Below, in pieces: positions 53,700 to 62,572 of a stretch of 64,000 nt of DNA. Position 1 is the first letter of the stretch. The number at the start of each line of letters is the position of its first letter. Where the stretch lies: assembly GCA_036381175.1 (NCBI GenBank), contig DASVDI010000009.1, forward strand, positions 36,952 through 100,951, written 5' to 3'. Source of the stretch: JAJUFS01 sp036381175 (lineage in GTDB: Bacteria > Pseudomonadota > Gammaproteobacteria > Natronospirales > JAJUFS01). Made by a program: the position numbers and the translations under genes. The notes under the pieces were generated by a model, which did not search any database, was not told the origin of the DNA, and was given only the letters and a program-made list of their open reading frames with translations.

Positions 53700-53951
53700 T
53701 CATTTGTCGGCGAACGTCACGATGTTCCCGGCTGCATCGCGCACGGCAAAACCAAGCTGTTCCACCCAGAAGGGCAACTGGTCTTCCACGCATTCAACGA
53801 ACTTTTCCTGCATCTCATTCTGAAGATCGGAAAACAGTTCAAACACCTTGCCCGGATCCGTCAGCGGAACATCAACAGGCGCATCCGTGTCCACCGGCTT
53901 CTTCCGGTAGCTGATGTTGATTTCCCGCAGGAATTTCACTTCTTTTGTCAT
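53700..53951 (-). CDS. Small protein of unknown function (83 residues)
   Basis: MTKEVKFLREINISYRKK, then a segment VFELFSDLQNEMQEKFVE that recalls the N-terminal part of JAB-domain RadC-like proteins of mobile elements, but the JAB domain is missing. It ends normally with a stop. It may be a stand-alone small protein or a fragment. Convergent with higA. Low certainty. Confidence 0.5.
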   Translation of the reverse strand: MTKEVKFLREINISYRKKPVDTDAPVDVPLTDPGKVFELFSDLQNEMQEKFVECVEDQLPFWVEQLGFAVRDAAGNIVTFADK

Positions 53952-54012
53952 GTTTCCGTCCCTGTCCGGCTCGCCAGAGCTTAGCAGCGGACGCTGGTCC
54001 GCGCGATCCCGA

Positions 54013-54021
54013 TGCTATAAT
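54013..54021 (+). promoter_or_regulatory. Extended -10 promoter element for rpe
   Basis: TGCTATAAT is an extended -10 box (TGn-TATAAT). No convincing -35 is seen, as is common for extended -10 promoters. It lies 38 bases before the rpe ATG. Confidence 0.6.
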
Positions 54022-54058
54022 TTCCGTCCTTCACACCTTCCGCCGATCCGGAGATGTC

Positions 54059-54733
54059 ATGGCCACCGACTTCATCGCTCCCTCGATTCTCAGCGCCGAT
54101 TTCGCCCGCCTGGGCGAGGAAGTTGATGCGGTGCTCGCCGCTGGTGCAGACGTGGTGCATTTCGACGTGATGGACAATCATTACGTGCCGAACCTCACCA
54201 TCGGCCCGCTGATCTGCGAGGCTTTGCGCAAGCATGGCGTCACGGCGCCGATCGACGTACATCTGATGGTCAAGCCGGTGGATCGCATCATTCCGGATTT
54301 CGCGAAAGCGGGTGCTACCTACATCACCTTTCATCCGGAAGCCTCCGAGCACATTGATCGCACGCTCGGCCTGATTCGCGAATCCGGCTGCAAGGCCGGT
54401 CTCGTGTTCAACCCGGCGACGCCGCTTTCGCACCTGCACCACGTCATGGACAAGATCGACATGGTGCTCATCATGTCCGTGAATCCGGGCTTCGGCGGGC
54501 AGAGTTTCATTCCCGAAGCGCTGAACAAGCTGAAAACCGCGCGGCGACTGATTGACCAGTCCGGTTATGACATCCGGCTTGAAATCGACGGCGGCGTGAA
54601 AGTGGACAACATCCGTGAAATCGCGGCGGCAGGCGCGGATACTTTCGTTGCCGGCTCGGCGATTTTCGGCGCGAAGGATTACGCGGATGTCATTCGCCGC
54701 ATGCGCGAAGAGCTGAAACAGGCACGCGGCTGA
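54059..54733 (+). CDS. rpe: Ribulose-phosphate 3-epimerase
   Basis: Interconverts ribulose-5-phosphate and xylulose-5-phosphate. The 224-residue TIM barrel has IAPSILSADFARLGEEVDAV at the start, HFDVMDNHYVPNLTIGP, VHLMVKPVDRIIPDFAKAGA, MSVNPGFGGQSFIPEAL and LEIDGGVKVDNI. GGAG lies 6 bases before the ATG at 54059. In gammaproteobacteria rpe is often just upstream of trpE, as here. Confidence 0.98.
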   Translation: MATDFIAPSILSADFARLGEEVDAVLAAGADVVHFDVMDNHYVPNLTIGPLICEALRKHGVTAPIDVHLMVKPVDRIIPDFAKAGATYITFHPEASEHIDRTLGLIRESGCKAGLVFNPATPLSHLHHVMDKIDMVLIMSVNPGFGGQSFIPEALNKLKTARRLIDQSGYDIRLEIDGGVKVDNIREIAAAGADTFVAGSAIFGAKDYADVIRRMREELKQARG

Positions 54734-54763
54734 CGCAAGGCTGGCCTTGGCGCCCCGGATCGT

Positions 54764-54769
54764 TATAAT
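54764..54769 (+). promoter_or_regulatory. -10 box of the trp operon
   Basis: TATAAT, 34 bases before the leader-peptide start. No clear -35 box at 16-18 bases. Transcription would begin near 54776, placing the leader ORF about 27 bases into the message. Confidence 0.55.
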
Positions 54770-54802
54770 CGGAATCCGCATTTACCCATTCTCGACAGAA
54801 AA

Positions 54803-54853
54803 ATGATGAAGACCTCGAAACATCAAGCAAAGGAATTCGGCTGGCGCTGGTGA
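54803..54853 (+). CDS. trpL: trp leader peptide (attenuation ORF)
   Basis: A 17-codon ORF reading MMKTSKHQAKEFGWRW and TGA. Two Trp codons of the three last positions (54842-54844 and 54848-54850) lie just before the stop, 55 bases ahead of trpE. This is the standard form of a trp attenuation leader. I do not see a GC-rich terminator plus T-run between here and trpE. One candidate long-range pairing is AAACATCAA (54818-54826, inside the leader) with TTGATGTTT (54880-54888), followed by three more Ts. ATG ATG allows either start. The Shine-Dalgarno is weak (ACAGAAA). Confidence 0.8.
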   Translation: MMKTSKHQAKEFGWRW

Positions 54854-54907
54854 AGCACACGCGTCCGTTCGTTTTCCCGTTGATGTTTTTTCACAAGGTC
54901 TTCCTGC

Positions 54908-56383
54908 ATGAATACGCGAAAATCTGCCGCCTCGGCTGATCTCTCTTTTACCCACTTTCCCGTTGTTCGCGAAGTGCTCGCGGATTTCGACACGCCCTTG
55001 TCCGCGTATCGCAAGCTGTGCGGTGACCGCGCGGGCGGGTTTCTGCTGGAATCCGTGCAGGGTGGCGAGCGCTGGGGACGTTATTCCATCGTCGGACTGC
55101 CCGCGCGTCATGAGATCCGTTTTCATAACGGGACGTGGCGTGAGTACGTCAACGGCGAATTGTCTGTCGAGAAATCCTGTGACAATCCGCTTGCTGCCGT
55201 GCGCGAATTCGCGGCGCGCTATCGCGTGCAGGAGTTGCCCGGATTGCCGCGTTTCACCGGCGGGCTTGTCGGTTACTTCGGCGCGGAACTGGTTCGATAT
55301 CTCGAGCCGCGTCTTGCGAAACATCGCTTGTGCTCGACCGTTGATGATGTCCGCCTGTTGCTCGCGGAAGATCTGGTGATATTCGACAACCTGCGCGGCT
55401 CGGCATTTCTTGTGACGCACGCGCGGACCGATGAGCCGAACGCGGAGGCGTCTGCAAATGCGAGGCTGGATGCAATCGCCGCGCAATTGCACGCGCCGTT
55501 ACAAAACGAAGCTGCGGAAAGTTTCGATGTCGGCGATTTCATTTCCACATTCGGCGAAAAATCGTTCCGGGAATCCGTGCGGCGCATTCGTGAATACATT
55601 CGCGACGGCGATGCCATGCAGGTCGTGTTGTCGCAATGCATGGAAGCACCGTTTGCTGGCCGTCCGCTGGATGTCTATCGCGCGTTGCGGATGCTGAATC
55701 CCTCGCCGTATCTTTATTTTCTCGATTTCGGCGACATGCAGGTGGCGGGCTCGTCGCCGGAAGCGTTGGTGCGCGTGGAAGACAACGAACTCACTGTGCG
55801 GCCGATTGCCGGTACGCGAAAACGCGGCGCGAACCGGAAGGAAGATGAAAGACTCGAACGTGAATTGCATGCCGATCCGAAAGAGCGCGCCGAACACCTG
55901 ATGCTGATTGATCTCGGCCGCAACGATGCGGGGCGTGTGAGCGAGATCGGCAGCGTGAAAGTAACCGAACAAATGATCACAGAGCGTTACTCGCATGTGA
56001 TGCACCTGGTTTCCAACGTCACCGGGAAGTTGCGTGAAGATCTCGACGCACTGGATGCGCTCGCGGCGTGTTTTCCCGCCGGCACGCTTTCCGGCGCGCC
56101 AAAGCTGCGCGCGCTGGAAATCATCGACGAACTGGAACCCGTGCCGCGCGGCGTGTATTCGGGCGCGATCGGTTATCTTGGCTGGCAGGGAAATCTCGAC
56201 ACCGCGATCGCCATTCGCACCGCCGTGATTCGCGACGGTGTTCTTCAGGTACAAGCCGGCGCAGGCGTGGTGCACGATTCCGATCCGCTGCGCGAATGGG
56301 AAGAAACCTTGCACAAAAGCCGCGCGTTGTTGAAAGCGGTAGAAATGGTCGGGCGCGGAATGAAACTGGACGGTGACACATGA
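54908..56383 (+). CDS. trpE: Anthranilate synthase component I
   Basis: Makes anthranilate from chorismate with ammonia supplied by TrpG. 491 residues. The feedback-binding LLESV motif is near residue 47 (GGFLLESVQGGERWGRYS). The chorismate-binding domain has SPSP-like NPSPYLYFLDFG, RPIAGTRKRGANRKEDERLE, RYSHVMHLVSNVTGKL and CFPAGTLSGAPKLRALEII. It follows the leader peptide; AAGG is 9 bases before the ATG. trpG follows with an ATGA overlap. Confidence 0.98.
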   Translation: MNTRKSAASADLSFTHFPVVREVLADFDTPLSAYRKLCGDRAGGFLLESVQGGERWGRYSIVGLPARHEIRFHNGTWREYVNGELSVEKSCDNPLAAVREFAARYRVQELPGLPRFTGGLVGYFGAELVRYLEPRLAKHRLCSTVDDVRLLLAEDLVIFDNLRGSAFLVTHARTDEPNAEASANARLDAIAAQLHAPLQNEAAESFDVGDFISTFGEKSFRESVRRIREYIRDGDAMQVVLSQCMEAPFAGRPLDVYRALRMLNPSPYLYFLDFGDMQVAGSSPEALVRVEDNELTVRPIAGTRKRGANRKEDERLERELHADPKERAEHLMLIDLGRNDAGRVSEIGSVKVTEQMITERYSHVMHLVSNVTGKLREDLDALDALAACFPAGTLSGAPKLRALEIIDELEPVPRGVYSGAIGYLGWQGNLDTAIAIRTAVIRDGVLQVQAGAGVVHDSDPLREWEETLHKSRALLKAVEMVGRGMKLDGDT

Positions 56384-56961
56384 TTCTGATGATCGACAAT
56401 TACGATTCCTTCACCTTCAACCTTGTCCAGTATCTCGGCGAACTGGGCGCGGATGTCGTCGTGAAACGCAACGATGAAATCGGTGTTGATGACGTGAAGG
56501 TGATGCAGCCGTCGCACATCGTGATCTCACCCGGCCCGTGCACGCCGAACGAAGCGGGAATTTCGCTGGAACTGATTCGTGAATGCGGTGGCGAAATTCC
56601 CTTGCTCGGTGTTTGTCTCGGCCACCAGGCCATCGGCCAGGTTTATGGCGGTGAAGTGGTGCATGCGGGGCGCGTCATGCACGGCAAGACGTCAATGGTG
56701 CATCACACGGGCGAAGGCGTGTTCCGGAAACTTCCCTCACCGTACGAAGTGACGCGTTATCACTCGCTCGTGATCGAAAAAAATTCATTGCCGGATTGCC
56801 TGGAGCTGACGGCGTGGACGGAAAACGACGACGGCAGCGTTGAGGAAATCATGGGTGTTCGTCATCGCGAGTTACGCGTCGAAGGCGTGCAGTTTCATCC
56901 CGAATCGATACTCACGCAGCACGGGCATGCCTTGCTGAAAAATTTCCTGGAGGCGAACTGA
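56380..56961 (+). CDS. trpG: Anthranilate synthase component II (glutamine amidotransferase)
   Basis: Class I glutamine amidotransferase, 193 residues: MIDNYDSFTFNLVQYL, oxyanion region SPGPCTPNEAG, catalytic Cys in LLGVCLGHQAIGQVYGG near residue 79, and the His/Glu pair in VQFHPESILTQHGH. May also serve p-aminobenzoate synthesis (PabA), since these proteins can be shared. Confidence 0.98.
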   Translation: MILMIDNYDSFTFNLVQYLGELGADVVVKRNDEIGVDDVKVMQPSHIVISPGPCTPNEAGISLELIRECGGEIPLLGVCLGHQAIGQVYGGEVVHAGRVMHGKTSMVHHTGEGVFRKLPSPYEVTRYHSLVIEKNSLPDCLELTAWTENDDGSVEEIMGVRHRELRVEGVQFHPESILTQHGHALLKNFLEAN

Positions 56962-57972
56962 ATGAAGATCAAGGAAGCCATCAGTCGCATCGTTGATCGC
57001 GAGGATCTGGCTGGCGCGGACATGGAAGCCGTCATGCGCCAGGTGATGACCGGCGAGGCGACGCCCATCCAGATCGGTGGATTTCTTGCCGGCTTGCGGG
57101 CGAAGGGTGAAACCGTCGAGGAAATCACCGCGGCGGCGCGCGTCATGCGCGAGCTCGCGACGAAAGTCGATATCGCGCACGAGCATCTCGTCGACACCTG
57201 CGGCACCGGTGGCGATGGTGCGTCGCTGTTCAATATTTCCACGGCATCGGCATTCGTCGTTGCCGCCGCGGGCGGACGCGTGGCGAAGCACGGTAATCGC
57301 GCTATGTCGTCGAAATCCGGCAGTGCGGACGTGCTCGAAGCGCTGGGCGTGAACATCGATCAGTCTCCGCAGCAGGTAGCGGAGAACATCGAGAAGCATC
57401 GCCTGGGTTTTCTGTTCGCGCCTGCGCATCACAGTGCCGCGCGTCATGCGGCAGCGCCGCGTCGTGAACTCGGCACGCGCACCTTGTTCAATCTGCTCGG
57501 GCCCTTGACCAATCCCGCCGGCGCGCCGCACCAGTTGCTCGGCGTGTTCGCGACGCGCTGGGTGGAACCACTCGCGAAAGTGCTGCGCGATCTCGGCAGC
57601 AAGCACGTGCTCGTTGTGCATTCCGAGGATGGACTGGATGAAATCAGCCCGGCTGCGCCGACGTTCGTTGCGGAGTTACAGCACGGCCAGGTGCGCACGT
57701 ACCGGATCGCGCCCGAACAGTTCGGCATTGCGCGGCAGCCGCTGGAGGCGCTCGTCGTCAAGGATTCTGCCGAAAGTGCGGCGCTGATTCGTCGTGTACT
57801 GGGCGGTGAGCGCGGTCCTGCATTTGATGTCGTTGTGTTGAATGCAGGTCTTGCCCTGTACGCGGCCGATGTCGTCACATCCATGCATGACGGCATTGCG
57901 CTCGCGCGCGAGGTGCTGGACGATGGTGCCGCGCTCGGAAAACTGGCGGCAATTGCGGAGGCTCAGGCATGA
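56962..57972 (+). CDS. trpD: Anthranilate phosphoribosyltransferase
   Basis: Second step of tryptophan synthesis. 336 residues: DTCGTGGDGASLFNIST near residue 81 (PRPP-binding loop), KHGNRAMSSKSGSADVLEAL and RRELGTRTLFNLLGPLTNPA. Starts right after the trpG stop with no gap; ends with an ATGA overlap with trpC. Confidence 0.98.
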   Translation: MKIKEAISRIVDREDLAGADMEAVMRQVMTGEATPIQIGGFLAGLRAKGETVEEITAAARVMRELATKVDIAHEHLVDTCGTGGDGASLFNISTASAFVVAAAGGRVAKHGNRAMSSKSGSADVLEALGVNIDQSPQQVAENIEKHRLGFLFAPAHHSAARHAAAPRRELGTRTLFNLLGPLTNPAGAPHQLLGVFATRWVEPLAKVLRDLGSKHVLVVHSEDGLDEISPAAPTFVAELQHGQVRTYRIAPEQFGIARQPLEALVVKDSAESAALIRRVLGGERGPAFDVVVLNAGLALYAADVVTSMHDGIALAREVLDDGAALGKLAAIAEAQA

Positions 57973-58769
57973 CGACACCGGATATCCTGCGAGGCATTCT
58001 CGATGCCAAGAGCGAGGAGATCGTGGCGGGTGCGAAACGCGTTCCGCTGAATGAAATGCGTGCGCGTGCCGAAAACGGTGATGCGACGCGCGGCTTCGCG
58101 GCAGCACTCGGCGCGGCGCGCAATGAAAATCGTCCCGGCGTGATTGCCGAGATCAAGAAGGCGTCACCGAGCAAGGGCGTGTTCGTGTTGCGCGACGATT
58201 TCGATGTGGCGGGAATTGCGGAAAGTTATTTTCTCGGTGGCGCGGCCTGTCTTTCCGTGCTGACGGACGAGAAATTCTTCCAGGGCCATATCGGGAATCT
58301 TGAACTCGCGCGACGCGCCTGCCGCCTGCCGGCATTGCGCAAGGATTTCATCATCGATCCCTGGCAAGTTCATGAATCACGCGTTGCGGGCGCCGATGCC
58401 ATTTTGCTGATTGTCGCCGCACTCGGTGACGCGATGATGCAGGAGCTCTGCGCACTGGCGATCGATCTTGATATGGACGTGCTTGTGGAAGTGCACACAG
58501 CAGATGAACTCGAACGTGCGCTCGCGTTGCCGACGCCGCTCATCGGCGTGAACAACCGTGATTTGAAGACATTTGAAACGTCGCTGGATACGACGCTGGA
58601 ACTGGTGAAGGTGATGCCGGAGGACCGCCTGCTCGTGACGGAAAGCGGTGTTCACACACGTGATGATGTCATGCGCTTGCGTGAGGCGGGCGTCGCGGGA
58701 TTTCTTGTCGGAGAAGCCTTCATGCGCGCACCCGATCCGGGTGCGCGTTTGCGGGAGATGTTTGCGTGA
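57969..58769 (+). CDS. trpC: Indole-3-glycerol-phosphate synthase
   Basis: Monofunctional IGPS, 266 residues: VIAEIKKASPSKGVF, LSVLTDEKFFQG, RKDFIIDPWQVHESRVAGAD, IGVNNRDLKTFE and SGVHTRDDV. No fused TrpF is present. It ends convergent with the Crp-like gene, 18 bases apart. trpF, trpB and trpA are not in the window, so the pathway genes are split. Confidence 0.98.
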   Translation: MTTPDILRGILDAKSEEIVAGAKRVPLNEMRARAENGDATRGFAAALGAARNENRPGVIAEIKKASPSKGVFVLRDDFDVAGIAESYFLGGAACLSVLTDEKFFQGHIGNLELARRACRLPALRKDFIIDPWQVHESRVAGADAILLIVAALGDAMMQELCALAIDLDMDVLVEVHTADELERALALPTPLIGVNNRDLKTFETSLDTTLELVKVMPEDRLLVTESGVHTRDDVMRLREAGVAGFLVGEAFMRAPDPGARLREMFA

Positions 58770-58787
58770 GAAAAACGCGCTTCGTCG

Positions 58788-59480
58788 CTACTTGAACGAC
58801 AGCCCCGCGGTCATTTCCGAGTCTTCGTCACCGAGCGCGGTTGCGCCGAGCACGACGATCGTCTTGCCGGCCACGTTGATATGACCACCTTCCTCAAGCG
58901 CTTTCAACACGCGGCCGGCCATCTCGCGCGAACAACCGACAATGCGGCCAAGCTCCTGGCGGCTGATGCGAATCTGCATGCCGTCGGGATGCGTCATCGC
59001 ATCGGGTTCCTTGCACAAATCCAGCAGCACGCGCGAAATGCGTCCGGTCACATCAAGGAAAGCGAGGTCGCCGACCTTGCGCGTGGTGCGGCCAAGGCGC
59101 GTTGCGAGTTGCGCGGAAAGTTCAAAGAGCAAATCGGGGTCTTCGTGCGCGAGGCGCTTGAACTTGTCGTAGTGAATTTCGGCGAGCTTGCATTCGGTGC
59201 GCGTGCGCACCCAGGCGGAGCGCTTGGAGTCGTGCATGAACATGCCCATCTCGCCAAAGAACTCGCCGCGATTGAGGTAAGTGACGACGATCTCGTTGCC
59301 GTCCTCGTCTTCGATGACGACGGCAACCGATCCTTCCACGAGGAAGTAGAGCGTGTCCGGAACATCGCCTGCGTGAATGACGACCGTCTTGCTCGGCACC
59401 TGCCGGACATGGCAGACGGCGAGGAACCGGTCGATCGGCGGATTCTGGAACGGCTTGAAAAGTTTTTCTTTATCAGTCAT
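58788..59480 (-). CDS. Crp-family transcriptional regulator (Vfr/Clp-like)
   Basis: 230 residues. The N-terminal cyclic-nucleotide domain has GEFFGEMGMFMHDSKRSAWVR, which retains the RS pair binding the cAMP phosphate. The C-terminal helix-turn-helix is ISRQELGRIVGCSREMAGRVL. In Xanthomonas, Clp binds c-di-GMP and regulates virulence and extracellular polysaccharide; its gene lies near trp genes and speD (from memory, not searched). Which ligand applies here cannot be settled by reading. Divergent from speD. Confidence 0.9.
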   Translation of the reverse strand: MTDKEKLFKPFQNPPIDRFLAVCHVRQVPSKTVVIHAGDVPDTLYFLVEGSVAVVIEDEDGNEIVVTYLNRGEFFGEMGMFMHDSKRSAWVRTRTECKLAEIHYDKFKRLAHEDPDLLFELSAQLATRLGRTTRKVGDLAFLDVTGRISRVLLDLCKEPDAMTHPDGMQIRISRQELGRIVGCSREMAGRVLKALEEGGHINVAGKTIVVLGATALGDEDSEMTAGLSFK

Positions 59481-59676
59481 TGACTTACCATAATTCAGGA
59501 TTCACTTGCCAAGAAAACCTTGTAAACCATGGCCTCCGTGAAGGCAAGGACAAGCGCGAAACGTCCGACCGGGGGTATTCAGGCCGAGACCAAATGCGGG
59601 ATAATTCGCGGCTTTCATCGTCGCCCGCTGCTCGCGGACGGGAAATCACGGTACGCCGGCAGCGGCAGGAGTCATG

Positions 59677-60507
59677 ATGGCAGAAAAGAAGGTGAAACTT
59701 CAGGGTTTCAACAACCTGACCAAGACCCTGAGCTTCAACATCTATGACATCTGCTATGCGAAGACCGAAAAGCATCAGAAGGAATACATCGAGTACATCG
59801 ATGAGGTCTATAACGCCGAGCGCCTGACGCAGATTCTCACTGACGTCTCCAACATCATCGGTGCGAATATCCTCAACATCGCCCACCAGGATTACGATCC
59901 GCAGGGCGCCTCCGTGACCATGCTCATTTCGGAAGAGCCCGTGCTGCCGCAGCAGGTGGCGAAAGCGGGGCAGACCGAAGCGCCCGGTCCGCTGCCGGAT
60001 GCTGTCGTCGCGCATCTTGATAAATCGCACATCACCGTACACACCTATCCTGAAATGCATCCGGACAACGGCATTTCGACGTTCCGCGCCGACATCGACG
60101 TTTCCACTTGCGGCAAGATTTCACCGCTCAAGGCATTGAACTACCTGATCCACGCGCTGGAGTCGGATATCGTCACGGTCGATTACCGCGTGCGCGGTTT
60201 CACGCGCGACGTGAACGGTGAAAAACATTTCATCGATCACAACATCGATTCCATCCAGAATTTTCTTTCCGAGGATACGCGCGAGACTTATCGCATGGTT
60301 GACGTGAACGTCTACCAGGAAAACGTGTTCCACACGAAGATGATTCTGAAGGAAATGGATCTCGACAATTACCTGTTCGGCACGGGCGTCGATGAACTGG
60401 CGCCGGAAGAGCAGGACATCATTCGTGATCGCGTGGACCGGGAAATGTTCGAGATTTTTTATGGACGGAACATGAAGAGAGGCGAGCAAGATGAGATTGA
60501 CAGTTGA
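59677..60507 (+). CDS. speD: S-adenosylmethionine decarboxylase proenzyme (SpeD)
   Basis: Makes decarboxylated SAM for spermidine. 276 residues, the long E. coli-like class. Self-cleavage at LDKSHITVHTYPE, where Ser117 becomes the pyruvoyl group, and SHITVHTYPEMHPDNGI is fully conserved. A second ATG (59677) is preferred because AGGAG (59667-59671) is 5 bases upstream; ATG 59674 is only 2 bases away. No speE (spermidine synthase) is next to it. Ends at a strong terminator. Confidence 0.97.
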   Translation: MAEKKVKLQGFNNLTKTLSFNIYDICYAKTEKHQKEYIEYIDEVYNAERLTQILTDVSNIIGANILNIAHQDYDPQGASVTMLISEEPVLPQQVAKAGQTEAPGPLPDAVVAHLDKSHITVHTYPEMHPDNGISTFRADIDVSTCGKISPLKALNYLIHALESDIVTVDYRVRGFTRDVNGEKHFIDHNIDSIQNFLSEDTRETYRMVDVNVYQENVFHTKMILKEMDLDNYLFGTGVDELAPEEQDIIRDRVDREMFEIFYGRNMKRGEQDEIDS

Positions 60508-60540
60508 GGCTACCTCCAATAGTGCCACTTCAGCATGATA

Positions 60541-60567
60541 AAAAAAGCCGCGCAATGCGCGGCTTTT
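60541..60567. terminator. Bidirectional intrinsic terminator
   Basis: Perfect 12-bp stem, AAAAAGCCGCGC, loop AAT, GCGCGGCTTTTT. It has a T-run on both strands, so it can end both speD and the convergent coq7 transcript. Confidence 0.93.
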
Positions 60568-60583
60568 TCTTGTCACTCGTCGC

Positions 60584-61228
60584 TCAGACGTAATACGCGG
60601 TCGTCGTCATCACTTTCGATGCGGCTTTCATCAGTTTCCTGATGGGCCAGGGAAGTATTCTTGCTCCCGCCTGCATTGCTTTCATGCCATGGCGGATTTC
60701 ATCTTCCTTCATCTGCTCGATGATCGCGCGGCTGCGCGCGTCGTCCGCCGCGATTTTCGAAAGATGTCCATCGAGATGCGTTTCCACCTGCCGTTCGGTT
60801 TCGGCGACGAATCCAAGGCTCCAGCGATCACCAGCCATTCCGGCAAACGCACCCATGGTGAAAGATCCCGCGTACCAGAATGGCGCGAGCCTTGACGGCG
60901 CGCTGCCGAGTTCCGCGAGACGTTCCTCGCACCAGGCAAGGTGATCGACTTCTTCCTGCGCGCTTTCGCGCATCGCATCGCGCACCGCTGCATCGCGCGC
61001 GAAAACAGACTGGCCCTGGTAAAGCGCTTGCGCGGCGATTTCGCCGGCATGATTTACGCGCATCAGGCCTGCGGAATGTTTTCGCGTGCTCGAATCGTGT
61101 GCGGCTTCCGGTGTTGCCGCGGCGGGATTGGGCCGGCCTGCGTGCCAGGCGTTCTTGCCGAGCACAGTGCGCAGCGCGTTGTCGGCGCTGGCGAGGAGTT
61201 GGTCGAGTGGTGTCAGGTGGCGTTGCAT
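60584..61228 (-). CDS. coq7: Demethoxyubiquinone hydroxylase (Coq7)
   Basis: Di-iron hydroxylase of ubiquinone synthesis, 214 residues. Iron ligands are seen as Glu in NHAGEIAAQALY, EEVDHLAW, ETERQVETHLDGHL and DEIRHGMKAM. ATG 61228 is chosen; a longer start at 61261 is possible. On the minus strand a TATAAT box lies at 61241-61236, only 7 bases before the ATG, so transcripts from it would be nearly leaderless; readthrough from the GlcF-like gene (9 bases away) is more likely. Confidence 0.95.
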   Translation of the reverse strand: MQRHLTPLDQLLASADNALRTVLGKNAWHAGRPNPAAATPEAAHDSSTRKHSAGLMRVNHAGEIAAQALYQGQSVFARDAAVRDAMRESAQEEVDHLAWCEERLAELGSAPSRLAPFWYAGSFTMGAFAGMAGDRWSLGFVAETERQVETHLDGHLSKIAADDARSRAIIEQMKEDEIRHGMKAMQAGARILPWPIRKLMKAASKVMTTTAYYV

Positions 61229-61236
61229 GGATTCAA

Positions 61237-62493
61237 TTATAGAGATGAGTCGGTGAGGCATGCATCCAGTAATTGCACGGGATGCAGGACTTTCATGTTC
61301 AGTCCGCGAAGGGCGGCGAGACGACGAACGTGCAGCGCGCAGCCGATGTTCGAGGTGACGAAAATGTCCGGAATATTGTCACCCAGCGCATCGAGCAATT
61401 TCTCGCCGAGCTTGTCCGCGCTCATCGCGTGTTCGAAGAGATAACTGCCAGCAGCGCCACAGCAGTCCTGGTGACGCAACGCTTCCACGGTGAGACCGGA
61501 GATTCTTCGCAGCACATCCAGCGCGCCTGCTTCGCGCATGCCGTTTTTCAAGCTGCAGGGCGAATGCACGATGACGTGTTCGTTGCGTTCGGACAGGGTC
61601 GGCAGCCGATCCGCGTTCGCGGCGATGAACTGCATCACGTCCGTGACCCGTTCGGAAAATGCCGCGTTTTCAGTTTCCTGCAATTGCACGCCGCAGCCGC
61701 TCGCGGTGCTGATGATCGGCGTTGCATCCTCTCCAAACGCGGCAACGTTTTGTCGCGAGAGTGAAACGGCGGTTTCCCTGTCGCCGGCATGCGCGTCCAT
61801 CGCGCCGCAGCAGCCTTGCCCGGTTGGAATATCGACGGCGAATCGCATCACATTGAGTACGCGCACTGTCGCGTGCAGCACGTCGGCATCCAGCGGCCGC
61901 GCAAGGCAGCCGAGAAACAGCGCAACCTTTTCATTCGTTGCGGACTGCGAATGCGTGCCGAATGACGGCGGTGCGCCTGTCTCCTGGATGAATTTTGCGG
62001 CGCGCGCGACATGGCCCAACGGCAGGTGCGCCGCGAGTTTCGCGGCTCCGCTGCGATGCGCGAGCCGAACGAGTCGCGTCAGCCACGCAAGGCGTCGAGG
62101 CGTGCGGCGCAGGAACGCGAGTGATTTCCACATCCATCCCGGTCGATGTCCGCTTCGCCAAAGACCGCGACGCCCCGCGTCAATGAGCCGCCCATACGGA
62201 ACCTCGGCAGGACAAACCGGTTCACAGGCGCGGCAAACCAGGCAACCGTCGAGATGCGGCAGCGTCTTGCCAGCCGGTTCCAGCGCGCCTTGCGCAAGAC
62301 CCTGCATCAGCGCGATACGGCCGCGCGGCGAATCACCTTCATGGTGAGAGAGCTTGTAAGTCGGGCAATGCGGCAGGCACAGCGCGCACTTCACGCACAA
62401 GTCGGCGTCCGCAAGCGGAAAATCGTGAAAGGGATCACGTGATTTGTGGCGTGATTCCCGTTCAGAGGGGTGTTTACGCATAGGGTCGTTCAT
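61237..62493 (-). CDS. GlcF-like (Fe-S)-binding oxidoreductase subunit
   Basis: 418 residues. Two 4Fe-4S motifs near residue 32 (CVKCALCLPHCP) and 85 (CLVCRACEPVCP) and two CCG domains (QGCCGAMDAH and QDCCGAAGSY). It matches the iron-sulfur subunit of glycolate oxidase and related electron-transfer proteins. GlcD and GlcE are not here, so it may serve another dehydrogenase. It precedes coq7 on the minus strand. Confidence 0.9.
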   Translation of the reverse strand: MNDPMRKHPSERESRHKSRDPFHDFPLADADLCVKCALCLPHCPTYKLSHHEGDSPRGRIALMQGLAQGALEPAGKTLPHLDGCLVCRACEPVCPAEVPYGRLIDAGRRGLWRSGHRPGWMWKSLAFLRRTPRRLAWLTRLVRLAHRSGAAKLAAHLPLGHVARAAKFIQETGAPPSFGTHSQSATNEKVALFLGCLARPLDADVLHATVRVLNVMRFAVDIPTGQGCCGAMDAHAGDRETAVSLSRQNVAAFGEDATPIISTASGCGVQLQETENAAFSERVTDVMQFIAANADRLPTLSERNEHVIVHSPCSLKNGMREAGALDVLRRISGLTVEALRHQDCCGAAGSYLFEHAMSADKLGEKLLDALGDNIPDIFVTSNIGCALHVRRLAALRGLNMKVLHPVQLLDACLTDSSL

Positions 62494-62572
62494 TTAGAGG
62501 GGCTATAATACCGCGTTCCTGGCGGCTATCTTATGTCGCAGCAGTGTTCACGATTTATCGACGAGGAAGAAA

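Noticed and set aside
54854..54907. Classic trp attenuator terminator after trpL
   Set aside because: No GC-rich stem pairs just before the T-run at 54886-54891; only an AT-rich long-range pairing is seen.
61236..61241. Dedicated leaderless promoter for coq7
   Set aside because: The TATAAT has no -35 box and overlaps the stop of the upstream gene, so it may be chance; kept only as a note.
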